A stretch of 64,000 nt of DNA from the NCBI GenBank assembly GCA_000320605.2, contig KB445797.1, positions 1,306,143-1,370,142 on the forward strand, in the 5' to 3' direction. Of the stretch, positions 51,401 to 62,338 are shown piece after piece. The translations under genes and the position numbers were made by a program. Positions within the stretch are counted from its first letter, which is position 1. The number at the start of each line of letters is the position of its first letter. Under the pieces are notes generated by a model. It ran no database searches, had not been told where the DNA came from, and was given only the letters and a program-made list of their open reading frames with translations. Origin of the DNA: Gelatoporia subvermispora B. Taxonomy: Eukaryota > Basidiomycota > Agaricomycetes > Polyporales > Gelatoporiaceae.

Positions 51401-52400
51401 TGAGTTCGCGCTTGTGCTAGGATCGACGACACGCATGCGCGGGTCGATGCCGAGCTCCTCGAGCTCGCCGAGCCATATGCTCGCGACGTCTTCGAGGCTG
51501 ATGACGACCGAGCTGCCTGCTGCGCCCGTCGCGAGGAGCGCACGGTCGAGCGGGGGCGCGCTTGTCCCCGCGAAGTGAATTGCGAATGCGGGCGCACCCG
51601 CGCCCGCAGATCCGGGCTGCACACCAAAAGGCGCCTTGAACTGCGCGGGGGAGCCGGTGGTGAGCTGTTCCAGCGTGCCCTCGACGTTCATGAGGCGGTT
51701 GTGCAGAGATTGCACGTCGCTGCGGGAGTCGTTCGGTTTAGGGCGGGCAGTGGAAGGATGGGACGTACACTTTCTCCGCTGCGGCGGCAGAGTAGATGCA
51801 GCGCGCGGTAGAGTCACGCTTGAGGCAGGAGCCGCAGGGTGTGCGGCGGTCGCATTTGAGTTTTAGCCGCTTGCACTGCGGAGGGGAGGATGTAAGTCCG
51901 AGCAAGTGATGAGCAAGTCAGAAGCAAAGTGGACGCAGGCACGCAGGGAAATGAACGAGAGAACATCAAGGAGAGGTGGGCATCCCAGTGATGGGTAATA
52001 ATGTGTGTGGGGCGGGGAAGCGAGGATCGAAGCGAGGAAGAGAAGTGCACAGATGGAATGCTCCCGTGCGGCCATCTATGTAGCTGAGGGGGAAAGTACA
52101 GCACGGACGTACCTCTGCGCAGACGACGGTGACCCTCGAGCGCATTTGACTGCATCAGCGATGGCGAAGATCCATCAGCGCTATCAGCCGTGTCAAAAAG
52201 TGCGGGCGGACGTACGTTCCGTTGGAGAACTTGGTCTGGCCGGTCGGCTGGGCCTGTCCCTCCTGGTCCTCCAGCTGCTCTGCGTGTGTGTGGACGAGGC
52301 CAGAGGCCAATGATGAGGACGACGACGAGTCGGGGTAGCCCATGGCGGAGTGGGACGGCTCGAGGGAGGGCTCGTACTCGAAGCCGTGTGTCGCGTCCAT
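48473..52400 (-). CDS. Zn2Cys6 fungal transcription factor with MHR domain
   Basis: A nuclear regulator. Exon 1 (52216-52400) starts MDATHGFEYEPS. Exon 2 (52113-52149) ends VVCAE, and exon 3 (from 51875) continues CKRLKLKCDRRTPCGSCLKR, so the binuclear zinc cluster C-x2-C-x6-C...C-x2-C...C is assembled across a 237-nt intron. The linker (VQSLHNRLMNVEGTLEQL) looks like the coiled-coil dimerisation element. A Gln/Pro/Ala-rich stretch is followed by the fungal middle homology region with RRRVWWDVFYYDLFVSDCMG. The C-terminal 350 or so residues are disordered: a Lys/Glu/Asp-charged run around KEKDDKRDKERSKEKDREK, then Pro/Gln/Tyr/Ser-rich sequence of transactivation type, ending YNKYYTG. The target pathway cannot be read from the sequence. 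Confidence 0.92.
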
Positions 52401-55400
52401 CTCGCGCTCTCTCCCCGGGCTCGCTGCGGTATGTTTGTTTGTCTCGCTCTGGAGGTATCTGGTGGCGGTCAAGTAAGAGCTGACGAGCAAGACGGAAGAG
52501 AAATAGGGACGGGTGGGGAGGGTGGACTAGCGGAATATGGGAGCGGTTTCAAGCTGCCAGCCCCGTTTCCCAAATGAAGGGTGCTTAATTATAACAATTG
52601 GTCACGTCACACCCTTTAAATGTATTGTTAACTTTGGTGATTTTCACGTCACGCTGCCCAACCGATTGTTGAGTGAACCACCTCAGTTGGGTTCGAAACT
52701 GCCCCGAAAAACTCCAAAATCGCTCTATTATCTTTCTGTGGTATACCGCACTTGAATTGTAGACTCCAGAAGCTGTTAAACTTCACGGAGTGTAAAAACT
52801 CATTCTGACACTCTGAATCAGTCATAGCCGGTAGAAAGCGCCCGTTCTGTTGCTTGTTCGACTCGAGAAACCTCAATGAAGTTGTTTTCTCGAGCAAATG
52901 GATGAGATGACCAAGGAGAAACTCGATGCTGCTATTTATTGTAGTCATTGTCGCGGCCGTGTGTTCTATGCTACCGCACGCAATGAAGACCAATTGTTAC
53001 TCGATACAGGTCCTGTCGCGTCACAGTTAGGTCCAATTGTTATCAATTACACTCAATTGTTATGTCACTGTCACACTCGATTATTATCCTTTCAGTATTG
53101 GCTTGGTGCGTCCCCAGACACCGTCCCATTATAGACTAGAGCGCCCGCATGCGATTCTAGCGCGGGGTCTTGCGGGGTCCAGGAACGCTCACCTAAAGGC
53201 GCTTAAACCTGCGCTGCATCTTCGAATTTGCGTGACCTGCACAGCAACGCATCCCACCCTGTCTCCTCTGGCCGCACTTGTCCTTCATTGCGGCGGATCT
53301 GCAGCTTGCATACAATAACATTTTAGGGGACCACTTTGTTGTCGAACGATCAACTGGCCAGTATCGCGCGCGCACGCGTCCGAATGCGGCTAGCCGCGAC
53401 CTGGGCGACGCCTCCATTTCTTGTGCCGTCATGTTCGGAAAACATTCCGCACCTGCGCACTAGCCTGCACTGGCCGGACGCAACCGACGATGGCACACCC
53501 CGCGCGCAGCACAGATGATGATCACGCTCCGCGGTACGTACATGTGCCGCACGCCCCAGGATCCAGAACCAGAACCACCCTCGCGCGCACGCCTCTCTAT
53601 TATTATCGTCGCCACCCGTGCTCTGACACCGCAGCGGCGGCCGCGCATGGGCACACTGCACACCGGGCGTCCGCAGCGCGCACGGGCAGCGTGTGCGTGC
53701 GCACAGGCGAACACGAATATTCGCCCAGGAAGGCATGGCGGCTCCGGCGCGTGCGGCACGCTGCCGCGGCCCGCGGTTGCTGCTCGCACCGCGGAGATCG
53801 AATCGCGTTTGTAAACCCTTCAGCCCGTGAAATTCGCCGCGAAAGCGACCGCGAAATTCGCCGCAGACGGGGGCATTTTGCACACCAGCGCAGCACTCGC
53901 GCAGACGCACGGGCGAAGACACTGCAAAAACTCGCACGTAGTACGATGTCGTGAGCCGTGTCGTGACATGCTCTTCTTGGTCTTCCCTGTCGATGCCGAT
54001 CAGGTCTACGCCCGCAACTCCTGACAGCGCCGCACAAGATCATCCCTGTGCAACAAGGAACAGACTGGCGAGCGTCATTCTCAAAGGACTATGCCACACT
54101 GAATAATCCCTTCAGCGCTTTCATCCGTGAATAAGTCCATAGGTGAAGTTCCAAAATCCATCGTTTTGAATTTCAAGACGGACATATTGACCTTGTTCAT
54201 GAAATGTGACGATTGCTCCTCAGAACCATGCATATAATAATTACATTGTCCGGTGTGGACACACCCGAAAAACTCAGAATTACCATTTTGACTCACAGTA
54301 TGGGTGTCTCGAGGATACCCTCCCCTCTCCTTCTTGATTCCACAGCGTCAATCTTCACGGAATGTTAGCATTAGACAAAGGGACCTCCACTACCGCTAGC
54401 CAACCCACCTGCCGCACATCAGTCATGACACGGGTCTCAACCGGAACGCCATACAATAGGCTACCTCTTATCCGCCCCACCATCACTAGTTCCGTCGCCG
54501 TAGTGCGCCGTATGGGCCCACTAGCCTCTTTCGTGTCTCCGTACCACAGGACACGCGCGCCCCAGTCAGCGTACACGCGTCTCACCCGTGCAGGTGCGGT
54601 CCTCCGTAAGGCTTGTGATCCTGTCGGACACTGCAACCTAAAACACAACGGGGAAACAAGGACGAACTGTCCGGGACGTGCGCGGGCGACCTGTTTCCAG
54701 TCCTCCGTGCTGGGATGGAAGCCCGAGCGTCGAGCGTGTGGGCTGCCGGCATCTTCTCTATACCCCGGGCGCCAGCCTTCCCTGTCCTGCCAGCAGAATC
54801 CTCAACATCAACATCTGTTTCGCTCGCATCCCAGCCCCTAGTGGTGGGGGTGGAGATCTTACAACGACGGCGTCCCTCCACTCCTCCCCTGTGCGCCATA
54901 GCGTAAATAGCGCGTCGCTGTAAGCCGTAGGACGCCGTTGTCGGGCTGTTCGGGGCGCCTGCTTCCTAGTCCCGGGTCTATCAGTAGCATCGGACACCGA
55001 GCTTGGCCAGGTGACCTATCACGCAGCGCGCGGAGCGCGCACGTTCATTTTGCGAGGGGCGGAACTCGAGTTCTGGAGCTAAGGGTGGTCGGGCATGGGA
55101 CATCAATGACGCAGCACTAGTGCGTGATGTGCAGCCCCCCGCCCCCAGCCTCGTCAGTTCACCTCTTCCAAGTCCCTCGTCTACAAGACTTACGGAAGCC
55201 CCCTAGGACCGCCTATAGCCCGGCTAGGGATGACTACGCTATCAGCGAGCAGTAGGCGGGTACAGCGCCCGACAAGAAGGCGACCTTGAAAGAGGTGGTT
55301 GTGCCCCCCGTGTGGTATTCCGCCGTCTTTGTTTTCCATCTTCGCTTCGGACAAGCACCCCACGCAGAACTCGTGGTCACCCAACTTTCGGGCTTCTCTC

Positions 55401-56670
55401 GTGTGCTTCGCTGTGCAGTCTGGCCATTTGTATGCGCCGCCCGGCGGGCTCGGAGAGTCGAGCGATGCTTCTGTGCGGCAGCGATCGATCGAGCGACGCT
55501 TCTGTGCGGTAGCGATCGATCAAGCGCCGCACTCTTTCTCCCCGTCTGGCAATATATCGCAAATCGGCGCATCATCGACGTCGCCCGGTTTTCTATCAGC
55601 TCTTTTGTCCTGCGAGTCCCCGTGAAATGATATCACTTCCGAGTCGAGATCATACTGCACTGGGGCTTCTCCGCGCCCGTAACAATTCGAGCTTTCTGAC
55701 TGTCTCCCCCCGTAGCACGCGCTCCATCTCTCCATTCCACCCACTACCTAAATCATTCCACCCCAGAATTACGATCGACACTGCACCACGCCGCACTCTC
55801 GCGGGATCCCAATTCCATACCTCCGGCTCGCACGCCCGCAGGCCAGCCATGCTTGAGATGCCTCCCCTGACCTGGCCGCGCTCGCGAACGCGCGCATAGA
55901 CTTTCATATCCAATTCGACAAAACACCCTATCACTTACCCGCAACACAATACTCAATGCGAGCTGGATGCCCGGGCCGCTGCTGCAGGGTGCGGGAGGAG
56001 CAGGTGAGCAGGACCCCGGACCGCGCTTCGCGCGGGAGGGTGGTGCGCCCAAGAAGATCGACAACGTGCGCGCGAGAAGAGAAGTCAGTGCTTCGTGCGC
56101 ACATGCGCGAGGCGCGTGCGTTCGTGCAGCGCGGATGCGAATACGGAATGTTGAGTCGATGGGGGCAAGGGAAGCCGGTGGAGCACGCACATGGCGTGTC
56201 GTGCTCGTGGGCTCAGAAGGTTTGTTCGTTCGTATGTATATTTTCTGGGTGCGGAATGGATTCGAATTTGTTGTAGAGATTTCTTCGATTTGTACTCTGG
56301 GGATTTGGTGCTTGTCTTTGTATTTGAGACAGCAACCCATCCAGCTTTCAGTGGTGACTAGCCTATCTTGAAGAAAACGAAACGTTGTCGCAGAATATTA
56401 ATTAGTGGTGGCGATAGATCGGCTCGCGAGAAGAGACAGGGCGTAGTATACAATATATTGATGACTATGGGAGACAAGTCATTGCGATATAAATCTGTGG
56501 GTGCAGAATCGCCTTTCCAACGCCGCTATCCGAAGGAAATACTCGCTTTGAAGGCGGGACGTACAGCAGGATATCTTCCATATCCTGTAAGGCAAATCGT
56601 ATACGTTGACATATTTTCGTATTCCCACGCACAACACAGTATCTCAAGTACCGCAAGCCTACCTGAAGTA
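52401..56670. other. 4.3 kb with no convincing gene
   Basis: The left part is the promoter of the Zn2Cys6 gene. About 52570-53130 is AT-rich with repeated CAATTGTTAT-type words (near 52990, 53035 and 53052). About 53350-53960 is strongly GC/CA-rich with long overlapping ORFs on both strands but no domain. 54100-56670 alternates AT- and GC-rich stretches with short ORFs only. I cannot support a gene model. Confidence 0.4.
55460..55521. repeat. 31-bp tandem duplication
   Basis: Two adjacent copies (55460-55490 and 55491-55521) share GCTTCTGTGCGG and AGCGATCGATC and differ at two C/T positions. Confidence 0.85.
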
Positions 56671-57935
56671 TCAACGCCTCCTCTCCCACCTGCGCTCATC
56701 CCACCTTACGCATACATGTACTCCGACCCCCACAACAAAGCTCACCAATAACGTCATATCCCCCGTCCCCGCGCGTGCCACCGGCCCAGTTCACCACGGC
56801 TACGCCATGCACACGACCGTTATCCCGATGCAGATCGCGAACGTCGTGACAGCCGCGTACCCACGCGGAAGGTTCGGGTGCTCGGGGCGATCCCATGCAT
56901 CCTGTATGTCGTATGCGGCGAAGCTGCCACGACGAAAGACGAGGTGCTCGACCAGGCCGATGGCGCAGAATGGCGCCAGCCAGTACCCGATGAGGCCTGC
57001 TCCATCGTGAAACCGTACAAACGCGTATTAGTATCGCATGGCACATAGGAGAACGAGAGCAGATGTATACACATACCGAGGACGTCCACGAACGTCGTAT
57101 AGAACTTGTTTGCACCAGTGATCGCTAGAGGAATGAGTCTGCCCAAACCAAGGTCAAACCAGGATCATCAGCCCTCGAATAATACATATACACGAGTAAG
57201 AAACACACTCACACTGCCGTCGCGACGACCGCATACACGGGGCGCGGCACCCGCGCGCACGCGGTGTGCACCATCATAAGGCTTGTCCCTGCTGTATACA
57301 TTGCAGGTGCGCACGACCTGGGCCCGGTCAGTGCAAGGAGCACGACGAGTAGCCCTCCAAAACTTCGCGCCGGCTGCAGTACCGCGGCGACCAACCCGCC
57401 GACATTGTTTCCATTCCCGAGCCCGGCTGCCCATGGGGGCACGGTCGGTGCCGCCGCCGTGAACGCCGCGCCGAGTAGGTGCGCGGGCATCTGTGTCCAG
57501 CAAGGAAAGAGGGTACATAGTAGCCAGTCCTGTGGAGATTCAAAAAGGCGCATGCACGCTAGAGAGAATTAGCCCAAGGTATGTGTAGACGAAGATTTTT
57601 GTGCTGTGGTAGCATGGTTCAGGTCAGCGATGCCGTCTGTGCGCACCCTTTCTTCCAGCGTCCTGGCGCTCAATCACTCACCTGCTTGAGCGGGCGTCGT
57701 GGTCTACCGCGTAATCCGGTGTGAGTGTCGCCCATCCCACATTCGTCACGGCGAGAGTTGCAGCGAATGTCATGAGTGTCCCCGTGCTCGTAGGTGTGGA
57801 TCCGGTGAGCGGCGTGCGCGCGAGGTCTCGTGCACCGGGGCCGACCATGACGAAGAATGCATTGTCGCCTCGATCTGGCATCTCTCCAGCGCATGGAGAG
57901 GCGAGAATCTTGGGGGAGCGTCGTCAGTACGAAAG
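56671..57935 (-). pseudogene. 5'-truncated NCS1 permease copy with stop codons
   Basis: Homologous to the C-terminal half of the intact permease just upstream on the same strand. It starts abruptly near GDNAFFVMVGPGARDL and keeps TNVGWATLTPDYAV, then IFVYTYLGLILSS, then PAHLLGAAFTAAAP, FYTTFVDVLG and VEHLVFRRGSFAAYDIQDAW, with introns at the same places. Near the end the frame reads VVCMA-stop-PW-stop-TGPVARAGTGDM, where the intact gene has VVCMDQVWYTGPIARAGTGD. The region for the first six or so membrane helices is absent. Both the missing 5' half and the two stops argue that it is dead. Confidence 0.8.
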
Positions 57936-58324
57936 CATGATTGCTGTATTTTCTCATTCGTGAGCCTGACGAGGGTCACTGTCCCTTGCGAAATGTATCA
58001 GATATACTAGGCCAGGATGCCCAGAAGGCCTTCAACGACCCTCGACATGAGGTAACGACAGTCGAAGAGGGATAGCGATGGAGAGGAAAGAAGTGAACTC
58101 AATTCCAGGTTCGATCAAGACTGAGTAAGTGACATTACATGGCAGAACCAACCGTCGAATATTCGCACCCCTCAACTAACACAATGTGTGGAGGTTGCAA
58201 ACCAAAATTGAGCAGCATATGTACGGAGCAATCCTAGAATTGGGCGTGAACCGATGTTTCCACCGCGCTAGCTCGAAAATCATATATCAAGCCTGTGCGA
58301 AAGCTAGTCTCGAGACACGACCAC
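57936..58324. other. spacer between permease and its decayed copy
   Basis: 390 bp holding the 3' flank of the intact permease and the breakpoint of the truncated copy. No other feature seen. Confidence 0.4.
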
Positions 58325-60409
58325 TCACATCGTTTCAACCGATGGCCGCTTTCCTACGATCCATCTTCTCTCTGCCCATCTTGCACCAAGGTAAACCGCC
58401 GAACCTCCCAAAAATCCGACCAACATCCCCATATCGCCTGTGCCTGCACGTGCAATCGGCCCCGTGTACCACACTTGATCCATGCACACAACCACCAGAC
58501 CCACCGTGCAGGCGAATGTTAGGAGCGATGCATATCCTCGAGGAAGATTTGGGTGGCGTGGCTTGTTCCACGCTTGCTGCACTTCATATGCGGAATACTC
58601 TCCCCGGCGGAAGACGAAGTGTTCAAGAAGACTGATAGCGAAGTGTGCGGCGAGCCAATAACCGACGATGCCTTCGGGATATGAGTGCAATGCGAAAGAA
58701 CAACAGAAGAATGGCGTACTGAGAATATCCACGAAGGTAGAATAGAACTTCGTCGCTCCAACGATTCCCACGGGAATCAGGCTGGGATCGAATTCGTCAT
58801 AAGTCGATTCGTCCAAACAGACTTCATCACTACTCACAGTGCCGTGGATGCTATCGCAAACAGGAACCGCGGCACTTTCGCAAACACGGGCGCAATCGTC
58901 ATGAAGCTCGTGCACGCCGTGTACATCGTCGGCGCGCACGCACTCGGCGAAGTCAGCGCCACCAGCACAAGGAGGAACTTCCCAAAGCCGCCTACAGGCT
59001 CTAAGATGGCGCCAACCAGCCCTCCGATATCATTGCCATTGCCGAGGCCTGCTTGCCAGGAAGGTACCGAGAAGGCTGCGGCTGTGAAAGCTGCGCCAAT
59101 TAGGTGGGCAAGCATCTATGGAAGCGTCGAGGCGTTGGCACAGCTACAATCGGCTGGAGCAAAGGAAGCTGAGACGTACACTGGAGACGATGAAACCGAG
59201 ATAAACATAGATAAAGATCCTCCAGCTGGATGCCTTCCTATCATGGTACACGCCGTAATCTGGCGTCAGCGTTGCCCAACTAACATTCGTGGCAGCAAGC
59301 GTAGCACCGAACGTCATGATTGCGGCAGCACTCGCTGGGATCGCATTCGTTAAAGGTGCGTTGACGAGATGCTTTCCTCCGGCTCCGAGCATGACGATGA
59401 AGGTAATCACGTTTGGAATCCATGCGACCGTTTCATACCTGTGAGGCATTCGGCACGAGAACTGTGACTGGACGCATGACGAACCAGTTGAGTATATGCA
59501 CGCCACAAAATGTCACCTGTGAAACACATTTGGCAAGTTTCAATACACTGGAACTAAATCACTCACCAACAAAGCTAAAAGACCGATGATCACGATTCCT
59601 AATGACGCACCCAGATGGGCTGAGGTCGCGCCTAGTGTCTGGCCTCCAATAATTGTATTGATGATCAGATACCCTTGCATCGAGACGACGTTCAAGACCG
59701 TCGGAATAAGCGCGGCGTAGTATCTGCAGTGACAGATGCGTAAGTTGTCGAACGCGACCAGTGGCCGAAACGCACCCCCAACAAAACCGCGCAAAGACCA
59801 TCGAGCGTGTGCCAAGCTTGGGACCAAAGACCGCGCTACCATGTGTTCAGTTCGGAGTGCATATAGTGACCTCTGGGGACCTACTTCCAGGCCGGGAACG
59901 CGCATGTGCTGAAGAATCTGCCTCAGGGAATACGAAAAAGGATATAGTGAAATGGTGCACATTATATCAACTACCACGATGATGAGGAACGAGTCCCTGA
60001 TTCCTAGCCCATAGAATGCTGGGCCGACGGTGCCTGCTGTCATTCTGCACAATCACTTAATGTGACATACCCTAGGGTCATGTAACGGACGTACGTGAAG
60101 ATATTGGCATTAGCGGAGAACCAGACGAAGAACAGCTGGTACAGTCGCGGATTCGTCCTGCGCTCGTCGGGAATCGGGTCGATACTGATCCAGACAAAGT
60201 CTCAGATTGGAGAGAAGCCTCGACAGCTTCTGACCTTACTCCTCGAGTTCGACTCCCCATTTTAGCAGCCACGACGTCGCCTTCACAATCCATGGCGCCT
60301 TCCTGCTATGCTCCTGGCTTTCAATGTCAACAGCCTGTATGTCAGTTACATCCCCCAGCTCCTCCTTGAACTCTCTTGACGTTGAGCTCTTCTCATCGCT
60401 ATGCGACAT
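58325..60409 (-). CDS. NCS1 purine-cytosine permease (FCY2/FCY21-like)
   Basis: A plasma-membrane nucleobase:proton symporter of the NCS1 family. Eleven exons can be joined by eye. The cytoplasmic N-terminus is MSHSDEKSSTSREFKEELGD. Family segments in order: IDPIPDERRTNPRLYQLFFV with WFSANANIFT, GTVGPAFYGLGIRDS, FGPKLGTRSMVFARFCWG, YYAALIPTVLNVVSMQGYL with IINTIIGGQTLG, IGLLALLVTFCG, AWIPNVITFIVMLGAGGKHL, NVSWATLTPDYGVYHD, GLGNGNDIGGLVGAILEPVG, and the C-terminal FVFRRGEYSAYEVQQAW with DQVWYTGPIARAGTGD. One exon is tiny, about 32 nt, encoding FFSTCAFPAW. No stop interrupts it, so it should be functional. Specificity among cytosine, adenine, guanine and hypoxanthine is not readable by eye. Confidence 0.92.
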
Positions 60410-60842
60410 TGACGCGGAAAGCGGGAGCAGATCGCAGCGGGGCACAAGACAGTCTAGATAACATCCCATCTCTCCCGGCTTTATCGCAAATCTTTGACGC
60501 GGGGTGGGGCATCGCTCCGAAGGTCTATCAGAATGTATGGGAGCCAAACTGTAACTTTGTCACATAGCGCACAGAAGGGAGTGAGACGAGGCCTAGAGAT
60601 AGCAAGGATAGACTCCATCCAACAGCCAAGAGAACACACGCGCGAACAGAGCGCAGACAAGCCGGACTCGTGACGGTGTGGGACCGAAGAACAGTCACGT
60701 GTGCACCTCTGGTCGACTTTGATAACCGGGAGTATAGCAGAAGCTGCGAGAGACCATGGTCTTCTCACTGCACTCTGAAGTTGCGGATCGAGAATCAGAT
60801 AGCCCAGCCAAGAAGTTTGTATAATACATATTTATGGGATCA
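60410..60842. other. spacer upstream of NCS1 permease
   Basis: 433 bp between the permease start and the SEC11 stop, both on the - strand. It serves as permease promoter and SEC11 3' UTR. No gene seen. Confidence 0.45.
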
Positions 60843-61677
60843 TTATTCCCGTTGTATCAAAGCGAGTAGCCCGAGGCCGCCTAACAGCGCGTACTTGAAC
60901 TGCGGGAAGTCGTTCTGCAATTCGGTCAGGCCGAAGTCCATTATAGTTTGATACGAAGAACGCACCATAGCAATCGTAACGTATCCTACATATGGCAGGA
61001 ATCTGGCATACACAATAAGCACAGAACAGCAGATGAAACGTGTCACGTACCCTCTGACTTTGCCTATGATGTGCTTCCGCTCTAGCCACTCAAGACCCTG
61101 ATACAGCTCAATGTCGTCGATGTGATTATTGTCTCCCTTGGTGAGCAGCAGCTGCTCCTGCGCCAGGGGACTGGCGGATATTAGACTGCGCATGCAGAGA
61201 GGGGTAAGTGTGCCAAGTGTGGACCCGAGGCAATGCGTGGCGCACCCTTTCTTCTTTGACACCAGATCTCGAGTTTCCAGTACTCGATGGACAATCGGGA
61301 TGTCTGCGCCGGGCACCTTGTATACTGTTATGTCACCTATTTCGTACCGTTGATTTGGGGGGTTGGTGAGGAACAGGAGGTCGCCACGATAAAATGCCGG
61401 CTCCATAGAACCACTATGGTAACACTAGTCAGTCTAATGGTAATACGAGGGCACTTCTGCACGTGCCTGAGGACAACAACAATAGGTGACTCCGTGTTCG
61501 TGATCAACCCAAGGCCCTTCCAAATCATAAGGCCCGACGCGAGCACGGAGGCGAAGTTAAGGATCTGGAGGAGGACCTAGGGACGTTTCTCAGCACACCA
61601 GAGCGCTCTGGGATAAAGTAGATATGTACATGTCGGAACCCGAGCCTGCGCAGCGCCTTCAGCTCGTCACCGAACAT
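60843..61677 (-). CDS. SEC11: signal peptidase complex catalytic subunit SEC11
   Basis: An ER-membrane serine protease that removes signal peptides. Exon 1 (61630-61677) encodes [16 protein letters not shown]; then [20 protein letters not shown] (the membrane anchor) and [11 protein letters not shown]. Joining across a GC-AG intron (61414-61467, donor AG/GCACGT) restores the catalytic-Ser motif [12 protein letters not shown]. Next are [14 protein letters not shown] sequence (here [11 protein letters not shown]), the catalytic His in PIVHRV (His replaces bacterial Lys) and [13 protein letters not shown] with the Asp. A segment of about 75 nt after VLETRDL is probably another intron (its length is a multiple of three, so the frame stays open through it). 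The end is [10 protein letters not shown] / [19 protein letters not shown]. Length and motifs match a complete gene. Confidence 0.95.
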
Positions 61678-62338
61678 CCTGAAGGCGTGAAAAGAGAGAA
61701 AGTCGAGGGTGGGTTGTCAAGAGCGGTCTTCAACACGTCGCGTCGGGCGCGATGGGGATGTAAGCCACGTGGATGCACCGATCACTGTAGGCGCCCGTCA
61801 GAGACGATTACCCGACCCCAAGCCGCCAGACTCACCGCCGTGTGGGTCCACAATTGCACTCGTGATTCGGAAAGAGCTAGAGAATCAGCTCACTTAGGCC
61901 TTGTGAGGACCTTTGATAATTTTTAGAGACAATTTGAGCGACCTTGCCCATCGTATCTAGCTATCGAGGACGCCGACGTGATGCATTCCATGAGATGAAT
62001 TCGGAATGAAGCAGGCGTGGCGTACTTGTCATAGGGGCGGGAGGATGGAACGCGTGATATCACTTGTTAAGATAATGGCATACAACTGAACATGTACAAC
62101 TTCAACTATCGCACTAAACATGTGGCACGACGCTGGTTCCGAACTCCTAAGATTCTACGCGCACTGCATTCGGTACAAATCCTACATACGTCACTGTTCT
62201 AGTTCTCTCTGATGCGATATCTTCCATCACGTCTGTCGCATAATACCAGTACATCTAGAACCATACGTTCGAAAGAAGAATAAACAATACCGAACCATCT
62301 CGTGAGACCGCAGAGGGACAAGCGAAAAAGTCTGTCCA
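61678..62338. other. spacer between SEC11 and the bHLH gene
   Basis: SEC11 upstream region and bHLH 3' flank. No convincing gene seen. Confidence 0.45.
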
